The notes beneath the pieces are model-generated. The model did no database searches. It was not told the DNA's origin and saw only the letters and a program-made list of their open reading frames with translations. Both the position numbers and the translations under genes were made by a program. 64,000 bases of DNA from Candidatus Ornithobacterium hominis (lineage in GTDB: Bacteria; Bacteroidota; Bacteroidia; Flavobacteriales; Weeksellaceae). Of this stretch, positions 7,078 to 14,820 are shown one piece after another. How positions within the stretch are numbered: the stretch's first letter is position 1; each line of letters starts with the position of its first letter. The stretch is taken from NCBI RefSeq assembly GCF_951229915.1, contig NZ_OX579588.1, positions 1,386,001-1,450,000 of the forward strand, written 5' to 3'.

Positions 7078-7215
7078 ATGAATGTTGTAGAACATTCAAA
7101 AGTAGAATTAGAGCCTATTAGTGGAGGAAAAATGTCTCCTAAATCTTTTTGGATAGGAGTAGGAATGTCTGCTATAAGTCCTGTACTAGGAATAGTATAT
7201 TATGCAAGTTCTTAA
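7078..7215 (+). CDS. Double-glycine leader peptide 9
   Basis: A 45-residue peptide, leader MNVVEHSKVELEPISGG, core of 28 residues starting KMSPKSFWIGVGMSA, hydrophobic, ending YYASS. The leader fits the family less closely (no Thr-x-Glu-Glu-Leu block) but retains spaced hydrophobic residues before GG. It is the last plus-strand peptide gene of the array. Confidence 0.68.
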   Translation: MNVVEHSKVELEPISGGKMSPKSFWIGVGMSAISPVLGIVYYASS

Positions 7216-7232
7216 AAATTAAATTATTTATT

Positions 7233-7304
7233 ATGCTAGTAGTAATTCTCCTTATAATAGGAGAAATAGCGAAGTCTGTAGGTCGCTGTCTAAATTATAA
7301 ATAA
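7233..7304 (+). CDS. Possible 23-residue ORF
   Basis: A very short frame with a hydrophobic start (MLVVILLIIG) and a basic end, just after peptide 9 and before a hairpin. It resembles the other tiny membrane ORFs of the array but is short enough to be chance. Confidence 0.2.
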   Translation: MLVVILLIIGEIAKSVGRCLNYK

Positions 7305-7310
7305 AATATC

Positions 7311-7339
7311 AATAGTACCGAAATTTTTTCGGTACTATT
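7311..7339 (+). terminator. Hairpin ending the peptide array
   Basis: A perfect 13-bp stem (7311-7323 with 7327-7339) with a 3-nt loop, following the last plus-strand peptide region and preceding the Cro/C1 regulator gene. It lacks a strong T-run after the stem. Confidence 0.55.
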
Positions 7340-7365
7340 AAGTATTAGGAATTTATTAAAATGAT

Positions 7366-7602
7366 ATGAAAATAAACTATAACATTATAAGAAAAACAAG
7401 ACGCCAAAAGGATTTATCCCAACAATATATGGCGTATATTTTACAAATTTCTCAAGCACAGTATTCTAAATTAGAAACAGGAAAAGCTATCTGGGATGTA
7501 GATAAGTTAGGAGAGATATTAGATGTTTTAGATCTTAATTTTTTAGAAGTCGTAAAACTTTCTGAAAAACAAGAATTTTTGATGAGAAAAGTAGGTCACT
7601 AA
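7366..7602 (+). CDS. Small Cro/C1-type (XRE) transcriptional regulator
   Basis: A 78-residue protein consisting almost only of a helix-turn-helix domain (about residues 5-62; QQYMAYILQISQAQYSKLETGK spans the two DNA-binding helices). Such single-domain proteins bind short operators as dimers. It lies between the plus-strand peptide array and the inverted minus-strand module, so it may regulate one or both; no operator could be assigned. Confidence 0.75.
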   Translation: MKINYNIIRKTRRQKDLSQQYMAYILQISQAQYSKLETGKAIWDVDKLGEILDVLDLNFLEVVKLSEKQEFLMRKVGH

Positions 7603-7748
7603 ATAGGAAATATTAGGGTTAATTATTCTTAAAAACTACTAAGAAGCATAAGTATATTTCTAAAATAAAGACTAATATGATCATAGTGTATTTATATATT
7701 ATTTTTTATTCATAGAAAATATAACTGAAAAAATCCATGTATTATATC

Positions 7749-8441
7749 TTATCTAATAAAATTTTTAATAATATAAGGTAAAGAAAATAGAGTATTATGA
7801 AAACAATGAATAATAATAGAATATCCAAACCCAAATTTCATTCGTACGAAAGATAAATAATATGCAAAAAACAAAGCAGAAACAAGGGGTATAAAGCTTG
7901 TAACAGGGCTTTCTTTCACTTTGTAACTATCATAATGAAATAAACAAAAACATAAAGATAATAAATGAAAGAACAAAAGGTAATTATTTTCTACTATACG
8001 TATAATGGATTTTTGTTTCAAGCATAGAAAAAAACAACTAATAATAATAATTATAATATGTGTAATATATTTGTAATTATTCCAATTTATTAAATCCCTT
8101 ATTATTGTAGAAGTAAATAAACTGAAAAAAGATAATCCTATAATTATGTTAATTGGATTATTATTTAAAGGAAGTCTAAATGCTATTTCTTCAAGAATAG
8201 GATAAATTAAACATACAATTAATATTCTTATATGTATATTTATATGATTTAATCTTCCAACTGCAGCGGATGGTGTTTTTGTTGTATCAATCTCAGAAAA
8301 ATAAGCAAAAATAGCCAGAGATAGTATGTATATAGATAAAAAAATAAAATATCCTAAAATTACATTGCCTATATTTTTTACAAAACTATATTCTTGGAGT
8401 ATTACTCGTCCACTAGTTAAAAAATTAAAGAATTCTTTCAT
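7749..8441 (-). CDS. CPBP-family intramembrane metalloprotease-like protein (paralogue)
   Basis: A 230-residue multi-pass protein, paralogous along its whole length to the product of 6105-6791 (shared MKEF start, EEIAFR with Glu84, Glu85 and Arg89, CFCLFHY, HCFHNTLFSLP end). All three CPBP metal-site motifs are intact. It follows two double-glycine peptides and a hairpin on the minus strand, repeating the plus-strand arrangement in inverted orientation. Immunity to, or processing of, the partner peptides is the likely role, by family and context. Confidence 0.85.
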   Translation of the reverse strand: MKEFFNFLTSGRVILQEYSFVKNIGNVILGYFIFLSIYILSLAIFAYFSEIDTTKTPSAAVGRLNHINIHIRILIVCLIYPILEEIAFRLPLNNNPINIIIGLSFFSLFTSTIIRDLINWNNYKYITHIIIIIISCFFLCLKQKSIIRIVENNYLLFFHLLSLCFCLFHYDSYKVKESPVTSFIPLVSALFFAYYLSFVRMKFGFGYSIIIHCFHNTLFSLPYIIKNFIR

Positions 8442-8460
8442 CCTATTTAGTTTAATGAAT

Positions 8461-8491
8461 AGTAAAAGGCTAAGAATCTTAGCCTTTTACT
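8461..8491 (-). terminator. Hairpin between minus-strand peptide and CPBP gene
   Basis: A perfect 14-bp stem (8461-8474 with 8478-8491) and 3-nt loop, 6 bases after the stop of the CxxC peptide gene in its direction of transcription. It occupies the same position as the hairpin at 6061-6090 in the plus-strand module. Confidence 0.6.
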
Positions 8492-8497
8492 CTGAAG

Positions 8498-8632
8498 TTA
8501 AAAAAGCTTATCAATGATGTACTCCTGAATAAGTCTTCCCACAATTTTTCCTACTTTTCTACAAGTATCGCATCCTCCTTCAATGGCTATAAGCTCTTCA
8601 TAATTTAATTCTGTTAATGTATTTGTATTCAT
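8498..8632 (-). CDS. Double-glycine leader peptide 10 (CxxC type)
   Basis: A 44-residue peptide, leader MNTNTLTELNYEELIAIEGG, core of 24 residues starting CDTCRKVGKIVGRL. It is a paralogue of peptide 7 (CDKCEGVGKKIGRF): both have CxxC directly after GG, then VGK, GR and a similar IID stretch. Found by reading the reverse strand; too short for standard calling. Confidence 0.75.
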   Translation of the reverse strand: MNTNTLTELNYEELIAIEGGCDTCRKVGKIVGRLIQEYIIDKLF

Positions 8633-8643
8633 AAATATTTAAT

Positions 8644-8772
8644 TTAAAGTTTTAATCCATCATAAATACCTTTAAGGAACTCTTTTATATGGCTCAATAA
8701 TCCTTTTCCACCTTCAATAGTTAATAATTCTTCAGAGGTAAGTTCTGTCAAATTCAATTTTTCTAATTTCAT
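8644..8772 (-). CDS. Double-glycine leader peptide 11 (partner type)
   Basis: A 42-residue peptide, leader MKLEKLNLTELTSEELLTIEGG, core of 20 residues starting KGLLSHIKEFLKGIYDG, amphipathic and basic, a paralogue of peptide 6. It is the first gene of the minus-strand module and lies 11 bp upstream of its CxxC partner. Confidence 0.76.
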   Translation of the reverse strand: MKLEKLNLTELTSEELLTIEGGKGLLSHIKEFLKGIYDGLKL

Positions 8773-8867
8773 TTTTAAAAATTTGATTAATAATTCATTT
8801 AAACAAAATTTTTGTGTACACTTATTTTTTGTTGGGACAAAAATGGAAATAATATTTTATAAAATCC

Positions 8868-8900
8868 ATTCCTATTAGAATATTTTATTCCAATAGGAAT
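8868..8900. promoter_or_regulatory. 33-bp near-perfect palindrome in the divergent promoter region
   Basis: Two 15-base arms (8868-8882 and 8886-8900) with one mismatch flank a TTT centre, between the minus-strand peptide module and the plus-strand export operon. It could be an operator for a dimeric regulator, or an RNA hairpin in a leader. It lies about 60-90 bp upstream of the export operon promoter. Confidence 0.4.
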
Positions 8901-8956
8901 ATTTCATTTATGTTGATGATTATCAGTAATATATTTTTTTATATATACTCGTTATA

Positions 8957-8996
8957 TTGGCATTATATGACTTAGAGAAGGTGTATTCTAAATTTG
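8957..8996 (+). promoter_or_regulatory. Promoter of the export operon
   Basis: TTG at 8957, ATTATATGA at 8962-8970 and TAAATTTG at 8989-8996. Box, spacing (18 bp from box to -7) and order are the same as at 4137-4176 before the peptide array, so exporter and cargo genes are probably controlled together. Confidence 0.65.
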
Positions 8997-9027
8997 CACA
9001 AGAAAAAAGAAGTAAAAGCATTATAAA

Positions 9028-10110
9028 ATGATCAAAAATAAAATTTATTTAAGTGTATTGATATTTATAATAGGTATTTTTGTTGCTTTACCATTGATAA
9101 AAATTCCCGTATCTACATCAGCAAGAGGAGTGGTAAGATCTGCCCAAGAGAATGTTCCTATTACAGTAATGGTAGGAGGCAGAGTAATTAAAAGTAAATT
9201 AGAAAAAAATAATCAAAATATAAATAAAGGGGATACGCTCTTAGTAATTACAGCAGAGCAGTTAAATACCCAGAAAGAACTGCATCAAAACCAGAGCGCA
9301 GATTATCAAGCTCAATTATCAGATTTAGCAAAAATCTCTTCTGGAAACTTCACAGGCTTACAGACGGGACAATATCAGAGAGAAGTAAGTGCAATGCAAG
9401 AGAAAATTGCCCAAATACAGACAGAACTATCATTAGCAAAAAAAGAATTAGATAGAGCATCATTATTATATAATCAAGGGGTGCTTCCTCGTGCAGATTA
9501 TGATAAAGTCTACTATAATTACAAAGGACTACAAAACCAAGTTGCTAATATTAAGGAACAACAAATTGCCCAGTGGCAGGTTCAAAAGAGAGAAACAGAG
9601 AGGCAGTTAAGATCATTGGGGTCAGAGATACAAAGAATAAATCAAGAACAGAAAAACTATGTGATAATAGCTCATTCATCAGGAAGATTGATCAATTTCA
9701 CAGGAATTCAAAAAGGAAGTTTCTTAACCCAAGGGCAAGTATTAGGAGAAATATCCCCAGAGCAAAATCTTACCATAGAATGCTCCGTATTGCCCAAAGA
9801 TATAGGATTTATACATAAAGGGCAAGAAGTTAAATTTCAAGTTGATACTTATAACTATAATCAATGGGGGCTACTTACAGGAAAGGTTGTAGATATAGAC
9901 CAAAATCTTACTATCAATTCTCAAACAGGAGAGGCTTTTTTTAGAGTTCGTTGTGTAATGGATAATAATTATTTGGAGTTAAAGAATGGTTATAAAGGTA
10001 ATATAGGAAAAGGAATGACCTTAACAGGGCGTTTCCATCTTATAGATAGAACCCTATGGCAGCTTTTATTTGATAGAGTAGATGATTGGTTTAATCCTAA
10101 TTTTAAATAA
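9028..10110 (+). CDS. HlyD-family periplasmic adaptor protein
   Basis: A 360-residue membrane fusion protein. One N-terminal membrane helix (about 7-25) is followed by a lipoyl/beta-barrel half (VMVGGRVIKSKLEKNNQNINKGDTLL), a long coiled-coil hairpin (about 85-205, rich in Gln/Glu) and a second lipoyl half with beta-barrel (LINFTGIQKGSFLTQGQVLGEI). It would connect the inner-membrane C39 transporter to the TolC-like channel of the same operon to export the double-glycine peptides across both membranes. It is the first gene of the operon; the next starts 3 bp downstream. Confidence 0.9.
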   Translation: MIKNKIYLSVLIFIIGIFVALPLIKIPVSTSARGVVRSAQENVPITVMVGGRVIKSKLEKNNQNINKGDTLLVITAEQLNTQKELHQNQSADYQAQLSDLAKISSGNFTGLQTGQYQREVSAMQEKIAQIQTELSLAKKELDRASLLYNQGVLPRADYDKVYYNYKGLQNQVANIKEQQIAQWQVQKRETERQLRSLGSEIQRINQEQKNYVIIAHSSGRLINFTGIQKGSFLTQGQVLGEISPEQNLTIECSVLPKDIGFIHKGQEVKFQVDTYNYNQWGLLTGKVVDIDQNLTINSQTGEAFFRVRCVMDNNYLELKNGYKGNIGKGMTLTGRFHLIDRTLWQLLFDRVDDWFNPNFK

Positions 10111-10112
10111 AA

Positions 10113-12272
10113 ATGAAAAGAGGCACACTAATAAAACAGCATGATATAAAGGATTGTGGAGCAGCATGTTTGGCTTCTGTTGGGGCTTACTATGGGAATA
10201 AAATGCCTATTGCTAAAATTCGACAAATATGCCATACTGATACTCGTGGAACAAATGTTTTAGGAATGATTCAGGGCTTAGAAGCAATGGGCTTTAATGC
10301 CAAAGGAGTCAAGGGAGATATAGAAGCATTGTCAAATATTCCATTACCAGCCATTGCACATATTATTGTTAATGGTCAGTTACATCATTTTGTTGTGATT
10401 TATAAATTAAGTAAGGGGAAAGTTACAGTAATGGACCCTGCTTATGGTAAGTTAGAAGAATATTCAGAAGAAGATTTTACTAAAATATGGACAGGAGTAT
10501 TGGTGATTTTAGAAAAAAATGAATATTTTGAACAAAAAGATGAGAGAACAAGTGTTTATGCTCGTTTCTGGAATTTAGTAAAACCTCACAAGAGTATCTT
10601 ATTTCAAGCACTATTAGGAGCAGTTATTTATACTGTTTTAGGGCTTTCTACTTCTATTTATATTGAAAAAATCACAGATTATGTTCTTATAGATGGAAAT
10701 AGGAGATTACTAAATCTTCTTTCCATAGGAATGATAATTATTCTATTATTCCAAATATTTATAAGTTCAATGAAATCCATATTGGTTCTGCAGACAGGGC
10801 AAAAAATGGACAAACATTTAATTTTGGGCTATTATAAGCATTTATTAAAGTTGCCTCAACGCTTCTTTGATACGATGAGAGTAGGAGAAATTATATCTCG
10901 TGTAAATGATGCTGTTAAGATTAGATCTTTTATAAACGATGTAGCAATCCAAATTTTTGTGAATGTATTCATTGTCTTTTTTTCTTTTGCTTTGATGTTC
11001 ACTTATTATTGGAAGTTGGCATTAATTATTGCTTTGGTTATTCCGTTTTACCTTTTAGTTTATTGGATTACTAACAAATTGAATAAGAAAGTAGAACGCC
11101 AATTAATGGAAGAAGGAGCAGATTTGGAGGCTCATTTGGTGGAATCGCTAAACTCGGTAAGAACCATTAAGCAATTTGGAGTAGAGACATTTGCTAATAA
11201 TAAAACCGATAATACATTTTCAAAACTATTAAAAACGATTTATAAATCGGTGTTAAATGCCTTATTTTCGGGCAATTCATCAGAGTTTTTATCAAGAATA
11301 TTTACGATTGTTTTGCTTTGGGCAGGTGCAGGGTATGTGATTGATAGGGAAATCACCCCAGGGGAATTATTATCATTTTATGCTTTAATAGGCTATTTTA
11401 CCAGTCCAGTGGCTCAACTTATAGGAATGAATAAAACAGTTCAGAATGCATTGATTGCCGCAGACCGATTATTTGAAATTATGGATTTGGAAAGGGAAGA
11501 AACAACAGATAAACTAGAATTGACAGCGGATGGTATAGGAAATATTCAGTTTAAAGATGTTCATTTTAGTTATGGCAGCAGAGTAGATGTATTTGAAGGT
11601 TTCAATTGTGAAATAGAAAAAGGAAAAACAACAGCTATTGTTGGTGAGAGTGGTTCAGGTAAAACAACATTAGCTTCACTCATACAGAACTTATACAGCC
11701 TTAAAAAAGGGAAAATAATGATAGGAAATTATGACATACAATATATTTCTAATCAATCATTAAGAACAATGGTTTCGGTGGTTCCTCAACAGATAGATTT
11801 ATTTTCAGGAAATGTAATTGATAATATTGCATTGGGAGAGGATATTCCTAACATGCAGAGGATAATAGATATTACTAAAAAACTTGGAATTTTAGAATTT
11901 ATTGAAAAACTGCCTAATGGTTTTCAGACATATTTAGGAGAAAATGGCTCTCAGCTTTCAGGAGGACAAAAACAGAGAATAGCTATAGCAAGAGCTTTAT
12001 ACAAAAACCCAGAAGTCTTGATTTTGGATGAGGCAACATCAGCATTAGATACAGAATCAGAACAGATTATACAAAGAACTTTAGACGAGTTTAAAGCACA
12101 AGGAAAAACAATGATTGTTATAGCTCATAGATTAAGCACAATAGCCCATTCTGATACTATATTGGTAATGAAAGAGGGAAAAGTAATAGAGCAAGGAAGT
12201 CATAAAGAACTATTAGCAAAAGATTCTGTATACAAAAGAATGTGGGAGAAACAAAGTGTATCGTTGAGTTAA
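10113..12272 (+). CDS. Peptidase-containing ABC exporter (C39 peptidase, membrane and ATPase domains)
   Basis: A 719-residue one-piece exporter. The N-terminal C39 cysteine peptidase (1-140) has QHDIKDCGAACLAS with catalytic Cys15, the His of HHFVV (about 96) and Asp in MDPAYG; it should cut leaders after Gly-Gly. A six-helix membrane domain (about 160-450) follows, then the ATPase domain with Walker A VGESGSGKTT (about 510), signature LSGGQKQR (about 614), Walker B VLILDEAT and the H-loop IAHRLST. All catalytic residues are present, so both leader cleavage and export should work. The 11 readable GG-leader genes next door are the obvious cargo. Confidence 0.95.
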   Translation: MKRGTLIKQHDIKDCGAACLASVGAYYGNKMPIAKIRQICHTDTRGTNVLGMIQGLEAMGFNAKGVKGDIEALSNIPLPAIAHIIVNGQLHHFVVIYKLSKGKVTVMDPAYGKLEEYSEEDFTKIWTGVLVILEKNEYFEQKDERTSVYARFWNLVKPHKSILFQALLGAVIYTVLGLSTSIYIEKITDYVLIDGNRRLLNLLSIGMIIILLFQIFISSMKSILVLQTGQKMDKHLILGYYKHLLKLPQRFFDTMRVGEIISRVNDAVKIRSFINDVAIQIFVNVFIVFFSFALMFTYYWKLALIIALVIPFYLLVYWITNKLNKKVERQLMEEGADLEAHLVESLNSVRTIKQFGVETFANNKTDNTFSKLLKTIYKSVLNALFSGNSSEFLSRIFTIVLLWAGAGYVIDREITPGELLSFYALIGYFTSPVAQLIGMNKTVQNALIAADRLFEIMDLEREETTDKLELTADGIGNIQFKDVHFSYGSRVDVFEGFNCEIEKGKTTAIVGESGSGKTTLASLIQNLYSLKKGKIMIGNYDIQYISNQSLRTMVSVVPQQIDLFSGNVIDNIALGEDIPNMQRIIDITKKLGILEFIEKLPNGFQTYLGENGSQLSGGQKQRIAIARALYKNPEVLILDEATSALDTESEQIIQRTLDEFKAQGKTMIVIAHRLSTIAHSDTILVMKEGKVIEQGSHKELLAKDSVYKRMWEKQSVSLS

Positions 12273-12593
12273 ATGAAAAACAGATTAAATCATATCATGA
12301 AAATAAAATATATCGTATTAATTGTAATCGTTGTAGCTGTTTCATTTATAGATTATTCTTATTATCAGTCTAATAAAAATAACGATAAATACATGGAATA
12401 TGAAAAACAAGCCCAAAATGATATAAAAAACAATAAAAAGAAATATTATCATTTCGGTTTTGTTCCTATGAATAAGCAGAATGATTTATACGATGTGCTT
12501 AATAAAAATAATGTTCAGATCATCAATATGGACTATGCTGCTATTCCAGAATTGGTTCATTATAATGATGTGATACTGAGTAGTATAAAATAA
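12273..12593 (+). CDS. Small membrane-anchored protein of the export operon
   Basis: A 106-residue protein starting directly after the exporter stop codon. A membrane helix lies near residues 12-27; the rest is a hydrophilic, Asn/Lys-rich segment likely in the periplasm. An internal ATG at 12297 would give a shorter form with the same helix. No family recognised. Its place between transporter and channel genes suggests an accessory export or immunity role. Confidence 0.65.
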   Translation: MKNRLNHIMKIKYIVLIVIVVAVSFIDYSYYQSNKNNDKYMEYEKQAQNDIKNNKKKYYHFGFVPMNKQNDLYDVLNKNNVQIINMDYAAIPELVHYNDVILSSIK

Positions 12594-12597
12594 AAAT

Positions 12598-13917
12598 ATG
12601 AAACTTTATAAATATATTTTCCCTATTTTTTTCTTTTCTTTTTCTGTGGCCAATGCCCAAAAAAAATGGACATTGCAGGAGTGTATACATTATGCTTTTG
12701 AGCATAATCTGCACATCAAGCAGAGCAGACTAGAAAAAACCAATCAGGAAAATAATCTAAAAACGGCTAAAAAAGAGCGTATTCCGAGCGTTTCGGCAAC
12801 GGTGAGCAATATGGCTAGTTTTGGGCAAAATCAAGATGTTTTCGGTAATCACCGAAGAAATGATAATTTTAATAATTCTGTGAATATTGGCGCAAATATT
12901 ACCCTTTACAACGGAAGCCGACTCGAAAAACAAATTCAAAAATCTCAGTACGAAGTAGAAGCCAGCGCCTATGATTTGGAAAGGATAAAAAGCGATATTT
13001 CCCTTCAGATAGCCCAGCAGTATTTAAATATTTTGCTGAATAGAGAAGTGGAAAACATCAATAAATCCGCCTATGAAAACGCACAAAAAGTCTATGAAAA
13101 AGCGGAAATAACCACTAGAGTAGGAACCACCGCCCAAACGGTTTTAGCGGAAGCAAACGCCTCTATGGCAAGGGAATACCAGAATATGAAATCAGCAGAA
13201 GTAAATACCAAAAATGCACTGTTTTCATTGGCTTTACTGCTTCAGTTGGAGGATTATAAAAACTTCGATGTAGCGGGCTGGGATGTGGCAGAAAATGTAG
13301 AAAAAACGGATTTTTCGGTAAGTGAGATTTTGGAAAAGGCTTACAGCTGGCATCCGCAGATAAAGGGAGCAGAAGCTAGAATAAAAGCCTCTGAAATGCA
13401 GACAAAAATAGCAAATACGGGGTTCCTTCCATCCATTACAGCCAGTGCGGGCGTTGGGACATTTTATTTCAATTCGTTTAATAATGATGGAGGCAGGAAT
13501 TTCGGTCAGCAGTATAAGGATAATTTTGGTCAGCAAATAGGACTTACTGTGAACATTCCTATTTTTAACAAAGGAATTACAAAAATACAAGTAGAACAAG
13601 CCAAAATAAATGAAGATATAGCTAAAAATAACCTGCAGCAGCAGAAACAAGAGCTTTTACAGAATATCCAAAAAGCAGAATACACGGCAGAAAATAACTT
13701 TGAAGTTTATAAATCGGCGGTGGAAGCAGAGAAAAGCTCAAAACTTGCGCTGGATTTCATGGAAAAGAGCTATCAGGCAGGGAGATCATCTATCTACGAC
13801 CTAAATACAGCGAGAAACAATTATGTAAATGCCCAAGGTTCGGCAGCACAGGCGAAATACAATTATTTATACCAAGTCAAGCTGTTGGAGTTTTATGCAA
13901 AAGGAGCAATAAATTAG
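12598..13917 (+). CDS. TolC-like outer membrane efflux protein
   Basis: A 439-residue protein with a signal peptide ending at VANAQ, followed by the typical TolC start WTLQECIHYAFEHNLHIKQ and two homologous halves of long helices with beta strands. It would form the trimeric outer-membrane channel for the HlyD/ABC pair. The gene is visibly richer in G and C and in codons such as gcg, ccg and cgg than the AT-rich hlyD and transporter genes, hinting that it came from another source or was exchanged by recombination. Confidence 0.9.
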   Translation: MKLYKYIFPIFFFSFSVANAQKKWTLQECIHYAFEHNLHIKQSRLEKTNQENNLKTAKKERIPSVSATVSNMASFGQNQDVFGNHRRNDNFNNSVNIGANITLYNGSRLEKQIQKSQYEVEASAYDLERIKSDISLQIAQQYLNILLNREVENINKSAYENAQKVYEKAEITTRVGTTAQTVLAEANASMAREYQNMKSAEVNTKNALFSLALLLQLEDYKNFDVAGWDVAENVEKTDFSVSEILEKAYSWHPQIKGAEARIKASEMQTKIANTGFLPSITASAGVGTFYFNSFNNDGGRNFGQQYKDNFGQQIGLTVNIPIFNKGITKIQVEQAKINEDIAKNNLQQQKQELLQNIQKAEYTAENNFEVYKSAVEAEKSSKLALDFMEKSYQAGRSSIYDLNTARNNYVNAQGSAAQAKYNYLYQVKLLEFYAKGAIN

Positions 13918-13926
13918 AAAAAACAA

Positions 13927-14391
13927 ATGAAAGAGACAGGGAGTGATTTATTTGAACAGAAATGTTTGAGAAACATAATAGAATATTTTGATGATATAGA
14001 CTCATGGGAAATAGCAAAAAAAATGTATGCCGTATTAGAAGAAAAAGGGCCAATATTTAGAATAAAAACGATACTAGAAGCATTAGATTATAATGTTTCA
14101 GGAAAGACAATGATAATGGATGATTTAATCAATATAAATCCAACACCATGTGTTATTTATTATAATGATAGTGAAGACCAAGGTTATTTTTTAATTTTAG
14201 AACAGATTCAAAAAAAGGAAGAATGTTATGAATTTCTTTTAAAACATCCAGAAGATGGGCATATGATTTTGACAGAGCAAAAATTTTCAGAAGCGTGGTG
14301 CTATATCAGACATAATAAGAAATGTAAGGGTTTTTTATTTATTTTGGAAATGTCTAGTCCTAAAAAAGCGTTACATAAAAACGTTAAATAA
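13927..14391 (+). CDS. Stand-alone C39-like domain protein, catalytically dead, 3' end replaced by IS
   Basis: A 154-residue protein. By reading it against the C39 domain of the exporter, the order of elements matches: Cys in EQKCLRN opposite the second Cys of the exporter motif, ILEALDYNVSG opposite LEAMGFNAKG, PTPCVIYYN opposite PAIAHIIVN, GYFLIL opposite HHFVVI, HPEDG opposite DPAYG. The catalytic Cys and His are both missing, as in the C39-like domains of HlyB-type transporters that bind but do not cut. Residues from about 144 on are encoded by the IS3 left end, so the natural C terminus is lost. Could be a leader-binding chaperone or immunity protein; inference. Confidence 0.6.
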   Translation: MKETGSDLFEQKCLRNIIEYFDDIDSWEIAKKMYAVLEEKGPIFRIKTILEALDYNVSGKTMIMDDLININPTPCVIYYNDSEDQGYFLILEQIQKKEECYEFLLKHPEDGHMILTEQKFSEAWCYIRHNKKCKGFLFILEMSSPKKALHKNVK

Positions 14392-14820
14392 ATGAAAGAC
14401 AAGACAAATTACGTAAAGCGTACACAAAAGGATTATTCACTAAGTTTCAAACATCAAGTAGTATTTGAGGTAGAAAGTGGACTAGAGAGCACAAGATCTG
14501 TTCAGAGGAAGTATGGCATTCAAGCAAGGTCTACAGTTGTGAGTTGGCTCAGAAAATATGGTACCTTTGACTGGGAAAACCAAACAATAAGTAAGATGTC
14601 AAAATCTGCGGAAGCCAAAATCAAAGAATTAGAATCCAAGATAAAGTTGCTTGAGAAGCAAAAGAATCGTTTACAGAAAGAAGTAGAAGTCTCTTCAGAC
14701 AAAGCAGCCATTTTCGATTTAATGATAGAGCTAGCTGAAAAAGAGTACAATATCGATATAAGAAAAAACTCATCACCCGAGTTGTTGACACCTACGCAAC
14801 GCATCAACAAAAAAGCATAA
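14392..14820 (+). CDS. IS3-family transposase OrfA
   Basis: A 142-residue protein with an N-terminal helix-turn-helix (about 15-60, KDYSLSFKHQVVFEVESG and SVQRKYGIQARSTVVSWL) that binds the IS ends, and a leucine-zipper-like coiled coil (about 75-105). Its last codons contain the slippery run A6G (14809-14815), where ribosomes can move back one base into the orfB frame to make the OrfAB transposase. Confidence 0.9.
   Translation: MKDKTNYVKRTQKDYSLSFKHQVVFEVESGLESTRSVQRKYGIQARSTVVSWLRKYGTFDWENQTISKMSKSAEAKIKELESKIKLLEKQKNRLQKEVEVSSDKAAIFDLMIELAEKEYNIDIRKNSSPELLTPTQRINKKA
14809..14815 (+). promoter_or_regulatory. Programmed -1 frameshift site A6G
   Basis: AAAAAAG, six codons' distance before the orfA stop and in the frame needed for a -1 shift into orfB, the standard translation switch of IS3-family elements. 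Confidence 0.8.
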
